From positions 3,287,001 to 3,351,000 of the forward strand of contig NZ_CP033367.1 of the NCBI RefSeq assembly GCF_013170845.1: a DNA stretch of 64,000 nt, in the 5' to 3' direction. Each line of letters opens with the position of its first letter. The stretch's first letter is position 1. Both the position numbers and the translations under genes were made by a program. A model generated the notes under the pieces. The model ran no database searches, was not told where the DNA came from, and saw only the letters and a list, made by a program, of their open reading frames with translations. The DNA is from Mesorhizobium loti R88b. Its GTDB lineage: Bacteria > Pseudomonadota > Alphaproteobacteria > Rhizobiales > Rhizobiaceae. Below, in pieces: positions 26,311 to 35,556 of this stretch.

Positions 26311-27884
26311 GGCGTCGCCCCCGGTTCGGAAGCACTCGCTGTGGGATCAGCCAGGATACCGATATCGGCCTTGGCACCGCGCGGCAGGCCGTAGGCGGCG
26401 CGCATCAGCGCCGGCTCATCGGCCTCCTCGACCGGAAAGATGTCGACCAGTCTGCCGCCGAAGATGACGATGACGCGGTCGCAGACGCGCTGCACCTCTT
26501 CGAGTTCAGAGGTGTAGAACAACACCGACTTGCCGTGGCCGGCGAGCTCGCGCAGCAGTTTATAGATCTCCTGCTTGGTGCCGACATCGATGCCGCGCGT
26601 CGGGTCGAAGCACAGGATGGTGCGGGCGTCCGCCGCGATCCAGCGGGCGATGGTCACCTTCTGCTGGTTGCCGCCGGACAGGCGCTGCACCTCGCCCTGC
26701 GCGCGGGTGTCGATCTGCAACCGCTCGATGGCGCTGAGCACTGTCGCGCGCTCCCGGCGCATGGGAATGGGCCCCCAGTTGCGCAGGGCGGCACTGAAGG
26801 GCAGCGCGATGTTCTCGCGCACCGAGCGCTGCATGGCGAGCGCCTCGGACCGGTCGCCCGGCACATAGGCAATGCCGGCGCGGATGGCATCGATCGGGTG
26901 CGAGAATTTCACCGGCTGGCCATCGACCTCGACGGTGCCGCCGGATGGCCGGATCGAGCCGGCAAGGGCGGCGAACAGCCCATCCTGGCCCTGGCCTTCG
27001 AGCGCGACGACGCCGGCGACCTCGCCGTCGGCGAGATCGAAGGAGACATCGCTGAGCTTGGTGCCGACGCGCAGGTTTCGCACCGAAAGCCGCGGCCGTG
27101 TGGATGCGGGCGCTGCCTTCTGGGCGGCGCTGCGCGCAGCGACATGGGTCTTGACGATGCGGGTGCCCAGCATCAGTTCGACGATCTTCTCCTCGACGCC
27201 GGGCACGATGTCGACGACGCCGACGGTCTCGCCGTCGCGCAGCACGGTGGCGCGGTCGCACAGTGCGGAAATTTCGACGAAGCGGTGCGAGATGAAGATC
27301 ACGGCGCGGCCGGCGTCGCCCTGGCGGCGCACCACTTCCAGCACCTTTTCGGCGAGGTTGGCGGGGAGCGCCGCCGTCATCTCGTCGAGCAGCAGCACGT
27401 CGGGCTCGACCGCCAGCGCGCGGGCCAGGTCGAGCACGCGCAGCACGGCCAGCGGGATGTCGCGCGCGGTGTCGCGCAGGTCGAGATCGGTGATGCCGAG
27501 TTCGCGCACCCAGGCGCGGAACGGCTCGACCGGCGTGCCGGTGAGCCGCAGATTGGACAGAATGTCGAGATCGGGGATCAGCGACGGTTCCTGGTAGACG
27601 GGCAAAAGACCGGCGCGGCGCGCGGCGGCGGGCGAGCGTATGTCGCGCGCCTCGCCCCGGATCAGGATGCGGCCGGCATTGGCTGATATTGCCCCGGTCA
27701 GGATTTTCACCAGCGTCGACTTGCCGGCGCCATTGGCGCCCATCAGCGCATGCACCTCGCCGGGCAAGACGGACAGCGACGCGTTGCGGAGCGCTGCAAC
27801 CGCACCGTAGTTCTTGGCGACGCCGGTGGCGTCCAGGAGGGGGCTGGTGGTCAAATCGGGTTGTTCTCGGGTCAAGCTGTTCAA
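26307..27884 (-). CDS. Sugar ABC transporter ATPase with two nucleotide-binding domains
   Basis: 525 residues, RbsA/MglA-type double ATPase. The first domain has an intact Walker A (GANGAGKST) and Walker B (VLLLDEMTAAL) but a weak ABC signature. The second has a degenerate Walker A (ALEGQGQDG) and an intact signature LSGGNQQKV, the usual asymmetry in this family. It powers uptake through the two permeases. The start is TTG at 27884, uncertain; in-frame TTG codons also occur at 27875 and 27854. A palindromic repeat separates it from the binding-protein gene upstream. Confidence 0.9.
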   Translation of the reverse strand: MNSLTREQPDLTTSPLLDATGVAKNYGAVAALRNASLSVLPGEVHALMGANGAGKSTLVKILTGAISANAGRILIRGEARDIRSPAAARRAGLLPVYQEPSLIPDLDILSNLRLTGTPVEPFRAWVRELGITDLDLRDTARDIPLAVLRVLDLARALAVEPDVLLLDEMTAALPANLAEKVLEVVRRQGDAGRAVIFISHRFVEISALCDRATVLRDGETVGVVDIVPGVEEKIVELMLGTRIVKTHVAARSAAQKAAPASTRPRLSVRNLRVGTKLSDVSFDLADGEVAGVVALEGQGQDGLFAALAGSIRPSGGTVEVDGQPVKFSHPIDAIRAGIAYVPGDRSEALAMQRSVRENIALPFSAALRNWGPIPMRRERATVLSAIERLQIDTRAQGEVQRLSGGNQQKVTIARWIAADARTILCFDPTRGIDVGTKQEIYKLLRELAGHGKSVLFYTSELEEVQRVCDRVIVIFGGRLVDIFPVEEADEPALMRAAYGLPRGAKADIGILADPTASASEPGATP

Positions 27885-27929
27885 ATGTTATGTAGCCAAT
27901 TGTTTTGGCGGTGCCGGCTGCAGCGCTGA

Positions 27930-28095
27930 TCTTCCCTTCTCCCCTTGTGGGAGAAGGTGGCCTCGCGAAGCGAGGTCGGATGAGGGGTGCTCCAGAAAGC
28001 ACCAACGCCTCACTCCGTAACGCACCCCTCATCCGTCTCGGCGCTGCGCGCCGATCCACCTTCTCCCACAAGGGGAGAAGGCAGAAGGGCGCCTC
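27930..28095. repeat. Palindromic intergenic repeat inside the ABC operon
   Basis: Arms CTTCTCCCCTTGTGGGAGAA (near 27932) and its complement near 28065-28083, with inner arms around GATGAGGGGTGC / GCACCCCTCATC. Same family as the element at 25120-25325. It lies between the binding-protein and ATPase genes, where an mRNA hairpin could keep the binding-protein message more abundant. Confidence 0.75.
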
Positions 28096-28101
28096 GTCAG
28101 C

Positions 28102-29136
28102 TTACTCTCCCGGTCCCTTACACGCCACGATCTGGTCCTTCGTGTACGTCGTCCAGCCGGGGATCGAGATCGAGACCGGCCATTCGGGGCTGAGCGACGG
28201 GTCGGCGGCGGCTTTCAGCTTGGCCTTGCCTTCGTCGGTGGCGTTGTCCCACAGCTGCGGGTCGACCAGCACGGTCTGCTGAGCCGGCTTCTTGCCGTCG
28301 AGGATCTGCAGCGCCAGCGTCACGCCGGCACCGCCGATCGAGCCGGGGTTGGTGACGGCGGCGCCGACAAGGCCCTTGACCGAGCTCAACTGGCCGACGA
28401 AGCCGGCATTGTCGGCGCCGACCACCGGCACCAGCGGGGCCTGCGATTCTGTCAGCGCGTCGACGATGACGTTGTCGATGCCGGACGTCCAGACGCCGTT
28501 GAACGGCGTGCCAGTGGCCAGGAATGACAGCATCTGCTGCTTGGCCTGGTCCTGCTGCCAGCCGGTGAAGACTTCCTGCGCGACCTTCACATTGGGGAAT
28601 TCGGCCAGCGCCTTCTTGAAGCCTTTGTCGCGGTCGCTGTCGGCCGAAGCACCGGCGGCGCCGCGCATGTAAAACACTTCGCCCTTGCCGCCCATCTGGC
28701 CGAACAGCCATTTGGCGCCGAGATAGGCGTATTGCTCCTGGTTGTTGGAGATGATGTAGGCCGACGGTTCGGTGACCGCCTGGTCGACGGCAACGACGAC
28801 GATGCCGGCCTTGGTGGCTTCTTCGAGGCCCGCCTTGATGCCCGCCGGATCAGCGGGGTTGACGACGATGGCGTCGACCTTGGCGCTTATCAAATTGCGG
28901 ATGTCCTCGAGCTGGCCGGCGGCATCAGTGTTGCGATGAGCGATGTTGAGCTTGGTGACTTCGCCCGAAGCCAGCGCCTGCGCCTTCATGGCGCAGACCA
29001 TTTCCTCGCGCCAGCCATTGCCCTGGACGGTGTTGGAAATGCCGATCGTGTATTTGCCGGCAGCGGCCGAGACGCCCACCGAGGCCAGCAAGGCAGCACC
29101 CGCAAGCAGCGGGACCATGGTCAGTATTTTCTTCAT
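28102..29136 (-). CDS. Sugar ABC transporter substrate-binding protein
   Basis: 344 residues. Signal peptide at about 1-25 (MKKILTMVPLLAGAALLASV, ending in ASA/AAA sites). Type I periplasmic binding fold: YTIGISNTVQGNGWREEM at the start of the mature part, VDAIVVNPADPAGIKAGLEEA, GTPFNGVWTSGIDNVIVDAL. It captures the sugar for the permease/ATPase genes downstream. The start at 29136 has GGAGGA about 8 bases upstream. Neighbouring polyol and sugar enzymes suggest a sugar alcohol or rare sugar as substrate, but the ligand cannot be named. Confidence 0.9.
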   Translation of the reverse strand: MKKILTMVPLLAGAALLASVGVSAAAGKYTIGISNTVQGNGWREEMVCAMKAQALASGEVTKLNIAHRNTDAAGQLEDIRNLISAKVDAIVVNPADPAGIKAGLEEATKAGIVVVAVDQAVTEPSAYIISNNQEQYAYLGAKWLFGQMGGKGEVFYMRGAAGASADSDRDKGFKKALAEFPNVKVAQEVFTGWQQDQAKQQMLSFLATGTPFNGVWTSGIDNVIVDALTESQAPLVPVVGADNAGFVGQLSSVKGLVGAAVTNPGSIGGAGVTLALQILDGKKPAQQTVLVDPQLWDNATDEGKAKLKAAADPSLSPEWPVSISIPGWTTYTKDQIVACKGPGE

Positions 29137-29224
29137 TTCAGACTTCCTCCACATTGTTTTTCAGTTTCAGTTCCAACCCGTTAAAGCGTGCCGCTGACAG
29201 ACTGACTCAGCGACGCGCTCTAAT

Positions 29225-30139
29225 TCATTTGACGAAGGGACGCAGCACGTCGCGGGCGAGCAGAAAGCCCCGCTTGACCTGATCGTCGCTGCCTTCAAAT
29301 CGCCTGTCCTCGTGTTCGATGATGACCGATCCATCATAGCCGGCGCGGTAGAGGCCGGAGAAGAAGCCGCTCCAGTCGACATCGCCCAGCCCCGGCATGC
29401 GCGGCACCTGCCAGCCTATGCCAGAAGACAGGACCCCGCGCTCATAAAGTCCATCATGATCAATCATCAGGTCCTTGGCGTGGACATGCAGCATGTAGGA
29501 GCCGAATTCCCGGATGAATCGGGCCTGGTCGATCATCTGCCAGACCAGATGCGAGGGGTCGAAATTCATGCCGACCTCGCCGCCCCAGGCTTCCAGGATG
29601 CGGCGCCAGACAACAGGCGAATAGGCGATGTTGTGCCCGCCCGGCCACTCGTCATAGCTGAAGATCATCGGGCAATTTTCGAAGGCGAGTTTTACGCCGT
29701 GGCCGCGCGCGAAGGCGACGATCTCGGGCCAGACTTTCAGCGCATCCTGCCAGTTGACGTCAACGGTCTTCGAGGCATCGCCGCCGCAGAAGGTGTTGAC
29801 CACGGGCACGCCCATATTGGCGGCCAGCACGATCACCTTTTTCAGATGGCCAATGACCGCCTCGCGATGCGCGGCGTCCGGATGCAGCGGGTTGGGATAG
29901 TAGCCGAGGCCGGAAACGCTGAGGTTCTTTTCCGCCAACTCGGCGACGATTTCCTTGGCCTGGGCGGGCGAGGTGGAACCCGCGTCGATATGGCTGGTGC
30001 CGGCATAGCGGCGGGTCGCGCCAGATGTTTTCGGCCAGCAGGCGATTTCCAGCGCCTCGAAGCCGACCGAGCTTGCCCAGCCGGCGACATCGGCAAGCGG
30101 CGTCTCCGCGAAAGGTGCGGTGAGCAGTCCAAGTTTCAT
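29225..30139 (-). CDS. Sugar phosphate isomerase/epimerase (AP endonuclease 2 fold)
   Basis: 304 residues, TIM-barrel of the xylose-isomerase-like group. Visible metal/substrate residues include FENCPM (Glu), NFDPSHLVWQ (Asp/His), LHVHAKD (His) and IIEHED (Glu). It likely interconverts a sugar or ketose imported by the ABC system. It lies 35 bases after the mannitol dehydrogenase-like gene in the same operon. Confidence 0.88.
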   Translation of the reverse strand: MKLGLLTAPFAETPLADVAGWASSVGFEALEIACWPKTSGATRRYAGTSHIDAGSTSPAQAKEIVAELAEKNLSVSGLGYYPNPLHPDAAHREAVIGHLKKVIVLAANMGVPVVNTFCGGDASKTVDVNWQDALKVWPEIVAFARGHGVKLAFENCPMIFSYDEWPGGHNIAYSPVVWRRILEAWGGEVGMNFDPSHLVWQMIDQARFIREFGSYMLHVHAKDLMIDHDGLYERGVLSSGIGWQVPRMPGLGDVDWSGFFSGLYRAGYDGSVIIEHEDRRFEGSDDQVKRGFLLARDVLRPFVK

Positions 30140-30174
30140 AGTGCCTCCCCTGATCGTGGCTTCACGATCAAATC

Positions 30175-31719
30175 CTATAATGCCGATTGTTTGGATCGCT
30201 TCAACCGTGCGACCTCATCTTGTTCGAGACTGTGTCGGACGGCTGCCATCGGATCATCCGAAAGCAACTCGTTCAATGCCGAAGTGACGGCCTCGCGAAA
30301 CGCGCCGTTCGCGGCAAGGCCGGGGTCGAAAATCGTATCGATGGCGAGGATGGCCGAAGCCAGCGCCCGCGCATCGTGGCCGGTCGCGTCGGCGATCCCG
30401 GCGACCTTCGCGGCATAGGGATCCGACACCGGCCAGCGCTTGCCGAAACGTGACGAGGCCTGGATGAGATAGGCCATCCAGCCGGCAACCGGTACAGAAA
30501 GCAAGCCGATGCTGGCTCCCTGGCCCAGCCGGTCGCGGATCGGGTTGAGCAGACGCTGGACGATCTTCTGCGAGCCATCGGTGGCGATCTGGTGGTTGCG
30601 GTGGCGGATCGCGGTGTTCTTCAGTCGCCCGAGGCTTTGCTCGACGTAAGCCAGCGGCTCCATGCCGGGCACCGGCAACAGCGTCGGCAGCGTTTCCTCG
30701 ATCAGCATACGCCTGATAAAGGCCGACAGCAGCGGGTCGGCGATGGCATCGGATGTGTGCTCCAGCCCGGCTAGCACGCCCAGCGTGGCGAGCGTTGTCT
30801 GGGCGCCGTTCAGCACCCGCATCTTGAGATGCTCGAACGGCGTGACATCGTCGACGAAGGTCGCACCGACAAGGTCCCAGCGCGGCATGCGGCCGGCGAA
30901 TTTCTGCTCGATCACCCACTGCCGGAACGGCTCGCCAACGGCAACGGCGCCATCGTGGTAGCCGAACCATTGTTCGACGCTGTCGAAATCATCGCGCGTC
31001 ACCGCCGGTGCGATGCGGTCGACCATGGCGCAGGGGAAGGCGGCATTGCCCGCGATCCAGTCGGCAAGACCATTGCCGCGCCGTTCGGCGAACGTCCGCA
31101 CGACATTTTCCAGGATGACGCCGTTGGTCGGTATGTTGTCGCAGGAGAGCAGTGTCAGCGGCCTGCCATGCGTGGCCCGGCGCCGTTCCAGCGCCCGCGC
31201 CAATATGCCGGGTACGCTGCGCGGTGTTTCCGGGTTGGCGAGGTCATGGACGATGTCGGGATGATCGAGATCGAGCGCGCCGCTTGACGGAATGTGGCAA
31301 TAACCTTTCTCGGTCACCGTCATCGTCACCAGTTCGATGTCGGGTGACGAGAGCACATCGAGCGCGGGTGCGGCACTTTCCTGGCTGTCGACGACCTCGA
31401 CGATGCTGCCGATGACGCGCGCGTCGACATGGCTGTTTTCGCGGATCAGCCTGGTATAGAGGCCGCCCTGCCGGCCGAGCGTGTCGGCAAGGGTGGGCGG
31501 GCGGATGTTGATGCCGACAATGCCCCAGCGGTCGACCCGGAGCGCCAGCAGATCGTCGGTGTATTCGGCCTGATGGCAGCGGTGGAAGGCGCCGACGCCG
31601 AGATGCGCCATGCCGGGTTGAAGAGCTGTGCGGTCATAGGCCGGTGTCTGGACAAGGGCCGGAAGCCGACCAAGCAAGGCTGGCCCCAGTGTTTCCAGCG
31701 ATGTCGAACCAGCGTTCAC
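30175..31719 (-). CDS. Mannitol dehydrogenase family oxidoreductase
   Basis: 514 residues. The N-terminal Rossmann part begins HLGVGAFHRCHQAEY; the family signature LLSCDNIPTNGVILENVV is intact, as is FPCAMVDRIAP. The C-terminal domain has LKMRVLNGAQT with the conserved catalytic Lys in KMR. The family covers NAD-dependent mannitol 2-dehydrogenase, fructuronate reductase and related polyol or uronate oxidoreductases; the exact substrate cannot be chosen. Its start overlaps the SDR stop by 4 bases. Confidence 0.9.
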   Translation of the reverse strand: MNAGSTSLETLGPALLGRLPALVQTPAYDRTALQPGMAHLGVGAFHRCHQAEYTDDLLALRVDRWGIVGINIRPPTLADTLGRQGGLYTRLIRENSHVDARVIGSIVEVVDSQESAAPALDVLSSPDIELVTMTVTEKGYCHIPSSGALDLDHPDIVHDLANPETPRSVPGILARALERRRATHGRPLTLLSCDNIPTNGVILENVVRTFAERRGNGLADWIAGNAAFPCAMVDRIAPAVTRDDFDSVEQWFGYHDGAVAVGEPFRQWVIEQKFAGRMPRWDLVGATFVDDVTPFEHLKMRVLNGAQTTLATLGVLAGLEHTSDAIADPLLSAFIRRMLIEETLPTLLPVPGMEPLAYVEQSLGRLKNTAIRHRNHQIATDGSQKIVQRLLNPIRDRLGQGASIGLLSVPVAGWMAYLIQASSRFGKRWPVSDPYAAKVAGIADATGHDARALASAILAIDTIFDPGLAANGAFREAVTSALNELLSDDPMAAVRHSLEQDEVARLKRSKQSAL

Positions 31720-32498
31720 CGGTTCGCTCCGATCACCGACTGTTCCTGGTCGATCACGGCGCCGGTCATCGGGCCGGCTGCGTCGGACAGCAGGAAGACG
31801 GCGAGGTTGGCGATATCGTTTGGCGTCAGCAGCCTGCCGAAAGGCTGCGCGGCGTTGGCGGCATCAAGCCAGCCGGGGCCATGGCCCAATGTCTCGGCCT
31901 GCATGAGGCGTTCGGCCGGCGTGTCGGTCCAGCCGACATTGATGCCGTTGACACGGATGCGGTCGAAGCGGTGGGCGTTGGCGGCGTTCTTGGTCAGCGT
32001 CGCCAGCGCGCCCTTGGTCGCGGAATAGACGGCGAGTTCCGGCGAGCCGCAATGGGCGTTGATCGACAGGATGTTGAGAATAGCGCCGCCCTGGCCGCGT
32101 GTCCTCATGTCGGCGATGGCAGCTTGCATCAGGAAGAACGGCGCGCGCGCGTTGACGGCGAACAGCGCGGCCCAATCGTCGAGGCCGGCATCGAGGAAGG
32201 AGGCGCGGTCGGTCAGGCCGGCGGCGTTGACCAAGCCATCGATGCGGCCGAAGCGCTCGATGCAGGCCTGCGCCAAAAGGGCAGGGGTTTGCGGGTCTCC
32301 GAGATCGGCGGCGACGAAGATGGTCGGCGTGCCCAATTGCGCAAGCTCCGCCGCCACGGCGTCGCCGCGCGTCTTGTCGCGGCCGGTGACCACAAGGCCA
32401 GCCGCACCGGAGCGCGCCAAGGTCTCGGCAATGGCACGGCCGATGCCTTGCGTCGAGCCGGTGACGAGCACCACCTTGCCGTCGAGCCTGATCTCCAT
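31716..32498 (-). CDS. SDR-family NAD(P)-dependent oxidoreductase
   Basis: About 260 residues, classical short-chain dehydrogenase. Cofactor motif TGSTQGIGRA, NAAG, catalytic Ser upstream of YSATKGAL with the Tyr-x3-Lys. Probably oxidises a sugar or polyol in the same pathway as the mannitol-type enzyme. The start at 32498 follows a strong GGAGGAGG; the frame extends to 32546. First structural gene of the operon after the RpiR gene. Confidence 0.9.
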   Translation of the reverse strand: MEIRLDGKVVLVTGSTQGIGRAIAETLARSGAAGLVVTGRDKTRGDAVAAELAQLGTPTIFVAADLGDPQTPALLAQACIERFGRIDGLVNAAGLTDRASFLDAGLDDWAALFAVNARAPFFLMQAAIADMRTRGQGGAILNILSINAHCGSPELAVYSATKGALATLTKNAANAHRFDRIRVNGINVGWTDTPAERLMQAETLGHGPGWLDAANAAQPFGRLLTPNDIANLAVFLLSDAAGPMTGAVIDQEQSVIGANR

Positions 32499-32576
32499 TC
32501 CTCCTCCCGGAACAAAGTTTCTATTTTTCAAAATATGGAACGTCAATTCCCGATAGTCAATTGTGCCAGCAACACC

Positions 32577-33470
32577 TCATGCGCCGCGCTTTGCCGCGAC
32601 GCTTTGGACCAGCGCCATGCCGACCGCCAGCGACGCGGCGAGCGAGCGGAAACCGCCGAAGTCGGATTCCACCACTTCCAGCCAGCTGTCCGACAAAGGG
32701 ATGAGCGGGCTGAAGGTGCTGTCCGTGAGGGTGACAATGCGGGCCTTGCGCTCATGCGCCACGGCGACCAGGTCGGGCGTGATTGAATTGTAGGGGCTGA
32801 AGGAAACCGCCAGCACGGCGTCGCGCGCGCCGATGCAGCCGACCTGGTCGAGTGCCGATGAGCCGACATTGTCGACCAGCACGTTGCGCACGCCTTGTTG
32901 CGACAAGGTCAGCGACAGATAGGCGGTGACGGGGAAGGCACGCTTGGAGCCGATGACATAGATCAGGTCAGCGTCGGCCAGCAGCGCCACCATCGTCTCG
33001 AAGCTCTCGACATCGAAGCCGGCCTCTATGCGGCCGAGCGAGGCCTGCGAGGCGCCGACCATGCCGTGCAGGAAATGCGTGGCGGCGTTGGGCTCGGCCT
33101 CGGCACGCGGCTCGCCGCGCCCGTCCGGCCACGATCCCTTGATGTGTTCCTTGAACAGGCCCTGGAAATCCGAAAAGCCGGAATAGCCGAAAATCTGGGC
33201 AAAGCGCACCAGCGTCGAGGGCTGCACGCCGGCCTGCGTGGCCACCTGGGCGATGGTGCCGAGCGCGACGTCGCTCGGATGTTGCCACAGAAAAATCGCC
33301 ACCTGCCGAAGCCGCTTGGGGAAATGCACGGTGCCGGACGACAGCACTGCGCGCAGCTCCTCATAGGTCTGTGGCTGGATGTAGCCCAGCGCGGCAAGAG
33401 AGCGCCCACGCTTGCGCGTCGCTGCCTCGTCGGTGCTGGATCGTCCGGATGATTTGCTTGCCCCACTCAT
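32577..33470 (-). CDS. RpiR/MurR-family transcriptional regulator
   Basis: 297 residues. The N-terminal helix-turn-helix has TIAQVATQAGVQPSTLVRFAQIFGYSGFSDF. The C-terminal SIS domain has LIYVIGSKRAFPVTAYLSL, which binds phosphosugars in this family. It likely controls the downstream catabolic operon and the divergent Gfo/Idh/MocA gene. The start at 33470 has GAGG close before it; the frame extends to 33599. Possible operators lie in 33494-33520. Confidence 0.9.
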   Translation of the reverse strand: MSGASKSSGRSSTDEAATRKRGRSLAALGYIQPQTYEELRAVLSSGTVHFPKRLRQVAIFLWQHPSDVALGTIAQVATQAGVQPSTLVRFAQIFGYSGFSDFQGLFKEHIKGSWPDGRGEPRAEAEPNAATHFLHGMVGASQASLGRIEAGFDVESFETMVALLADADLIYVIGSKRAFPVTAYLSLTLSQQGVRNVLVDNVGSSALDQVGCIGARDAVLAVSFSPYNSITPDLVAVAHERKARIVTLTDSTFSPLIPLSDSWLEVVESDFGGFRSLAASLAVGMALVQSVAAKRGA

Positions 33471-33493
33471 GAGCCTCAGGCTAGCGTGGCACA

Positions 33494-33520
33494 ATTGTAT
33501 TACAATATGAAATTTGGAAA
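33494..33520. promoter_or_regulatory. Candidate RpiR operator between divergent genes
   Basis: A perfect palindrome ATTGTA-T-TACAAT (33494-33506) is followed by TATGAAATTTGG (33507-33518). This lies in the only AT-rich stretch between the RpiR gene and the Gfo/Idh/MocA gene. A related AAAATATGGAA lies upstream of the SDR gene near 32530. Confidence 0.4.
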
Positions 33521-33583
33521 TCTTGTTCGAAAGTGCTAGCCGCGTCCTGGCACTGGCGCTCGCACGTGGTTGGAGGAGAAAAC

Positions 33584-34771
33584 ATGGTCTACGCAACATC
33601 GGACGGGACGGCGGGCAAGCGGCTGAGGGTCGGCATGGTTGGCGGCGGCCGCAATGCCTTCATCGGCGCCGTGCACCGCCTCGCCATGCGCCTTGACGAC
33701 CAGATCGCGCTGGTCGCCGGCGCGCTGTCCTCCGATCCGGAGAATGCCGCGGCTTCCGCCGCTGAGATCGGCATCGCGCCGGAGCGCAGCTATGCCGATT
33801 ACCATGCCATGGCACTGGCCGAGGCCGCGCGGCCTGATGGCATCGAGGCCGTCGTCATCGTCACCCCCAACCATCTGCACGCGCCGATCGCCACCGCTTT
33901 TCTCGAGGCCGGCATCGACGTGATCTGCGACAAGCCGCTGTCGACGACGCTCAGCGACGCCGAGGCATTGGTGGCGCTGGCCAAGGCGAAGAAGCGCCGC
34001 TTCGTCGTCACCCTCAACAACACCGGCTACGCCATGGTGCGTCAGGCGCGCGAGATGGTGGCCGCGGGCGCGCTCGGGCGCATCGTGTCGGTGCACGGCG
34101 CCTATATCCAGGACTGGCTGACCAGGCCAATCGACGCCGAAGGCCAGAAGCAGGCGGAATGGCGCACCGATCCGGCCAGGGCAGGGCAGTCGGCGGTGCT
34201 GGCCGATATCGGCGTGCATGCCTTCAATCTGGCGAGCTACATTTCGGGCCGCGAGGCCGAGGCGGTGTCGGCCGACCTGTTCACCGCCGTGCCGGGACGC
34301 CGGCTCGACGACAATGCGCATGTGCTGGTGCGCTGGACGGGCGGGGCGCGCGGCACGATCCTGGCCAGCCAGACCTCGCCCGGCCATTACAATGATCTGT
34401 CCGTGCGCCTCTATGGCGACAAGGCCGGGCTCGAATGGTCGGGCGGCCGGCCGGAGGAACTGCGCTTTTCGCCCTATGGCGAGGAAACCCGCACGCTGGT
34501 GCGCGGCGGTCATGGTTCGACGGCGGAAGCTCAGCGCGTGTCGCGCATGCCGGCAGCCCACCCCGAGGGTTACATCGAGGCCTTCGCCAATTTCTACCGC
34601 GACGCCGCCGACATCATCCGCGCGCATCGGTCAGGTGGCGTGGTCGATCCGGAACGCGCGGCGCAGGTGCCGGATGTTGTCGATGGCGCGCGGGGTGTGA
34701 AGTTTGTCGCGGCGGCGGTGGAGTCGAACGCGGCGGGTGGGGCTTGGACGGCGGCAAGGTTTGCGGGGTAA
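33584..34771 (+). CDS. Gfo/Idh/MocA-family oxidoreductase
   Basis: About 395 residues. Rossmann start GMVGGGRNAFIGAVHR, then VTPNHLHAPI and DKPLSTTLSDA (the family EKP-like motif), then the substrate domain with VLADIGVHAFNL. These enzymes oxidise sugars, inositols or amino-sugar derivatives with NAD(P). It is divergent from the RpiR gene and probably part of the same catabolic regulon. ATG at 33584 follows GGAGGAG; the frame opens at 33533. Confidence 0.9.
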   Translation: MVYATSDGTAGKRLRVGMVGGGRNAFIGAVHRLAMRLDDQIALVAGALSSDPENAAASAAEIGIAPERSYADYHAMALAEAARPDGIEAVVIVTPNHLHAPIATAFLEAGIDVICDKPLSTTLSDAEALVALAKAKKRRFVVTLNNTGYAMVRQAREMVAAGALGRIVSVHGAYIQDWLTRPIDAEGQKQAEWRTDPARAGQSAVLADIGVHAFNLASYISGREAEAVSADLFTAVPGRRLDDNAHVLVRWTGGARGTILASQTSPGHYNDLSVRLYGDKAGLEWSGGRPEELRFSPYGEETRTLVRGGHGSTAEAQRVSRMPAAHPEGYIEAFANFYRDAADIIRAHRSGGVVDPERAAQVPDVVDGARGVKFVAAAVESNAAGGAWTAARFAG

Positions 34772-34831
34772 TTGCTCGACGGCCCACACGCAGTGAATAT
34801 GAAAACGCGCGATTCGCGCCACGGTCTGCGG

Positions 34832-35539
34832 TTAATGCCCTGCCTTTGTTTTCCGCCATTCTAAATCGCGTTCCCGACGGGTTTCCCAGAAGAGAAAATT
34901 GTCGAGGACAAAGCTGTCTTCTTCTAGAAAGTCCTCCCTGATCTCCTTGATTTTCTGCCCCGCGCGCAAGCGGCGAATGATATCCAACCCGCGAGTTGCG
35001 CGCTTCAAGGTCGACCTGTTCCAGAAATCATTGCTGAGTGGATTCGGAAACCTGGGCTTGCGGCCGCCGTCTCCGGACTCAACCAGTAGGGAAAACTGTT
35101 CGAATATCTCGTCGGATGTCGCGATCGCCCATTTCATCGTCGTCACTCTGACGTAAAGGTCGATATCCAGCAGGCATTTTGCCAAGCCATCGGCAATCGT
35201 GCCGTCGTAGCATCCGGAACTTCTCACGTAGTCGACGAAAGCGCGCCGGCAACTGGAAAGCACGTCGTCGGCCAGCTCTATCGCCGGACCCTTCAATCCG
35301 TCTATCCCTCCCACTTCGCCGAGGTAGTAAGCGCCAAGAAGCCGCTCACCGGATTTTTCAGATCGCAGCAGGTCGACGAGAAACTCCAGATCGGATCCTC
35401 GTCTCCATCTCTCGATGAGCTCTTCCCCGAGTCTGTAGTTCAATTCGGCATCGTCGTTGCCGTCATTCACCTGTTGCATCTCGTGTTTTACCTTCTGCAT
35501 CAGGATGGCGGTCGGTTCGTTCGATATGTCTCTCTCCAT
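34832..35539 (-). CDS. Uncharacterised helical protein, HEAT-like
   Basis: 235 residues, no signal or membrane segment. Helical repeats such as FLVDLLRSEKSGERLLGAYYLGEVGG and LAKCLLDIDLYVRVTTMKWA suggest HEAT/armadillo-type folding. The C-terminus is charged (FLFWETRRERDLEWRKTK). No family recognised with confidence. The start at 35539 is the first ATG after the NUDIX stop, 17 bases away. Lower GC than its neighbours, so possibly acquired. Confidence 0.6.
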   Translation of the reverse strand: MERDISNEPTAILMQKVKHEMQQVNDGNDDAELNYRLGEELIERWRRGSDLEFLVDLLRSEKSGERLLGAYYLGEVGGIDGLKGPAIELADDVLSSCRRAFVDYVRSSGCYDGTIADGLAKCLLDIDLYVRVTTMKWAIATSDEIFEQFSLLVESGDGGRKPRFPNPLSNDFWNRSTLKRATRGLDIIRRLRAGQKIKEIREDFLEEDSFVLDNFLFWETRRERDLEWRKTKAGH

Positions 35540-35556
35540 TTTGTTGGTTACCTCGT

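Noticed and set aside
25120-28095. Palindromic repeats considered as insertion sequences
   Set aside because: They have no transposase and no visible target-site duplications; they look like non-coding intergenic repeats.
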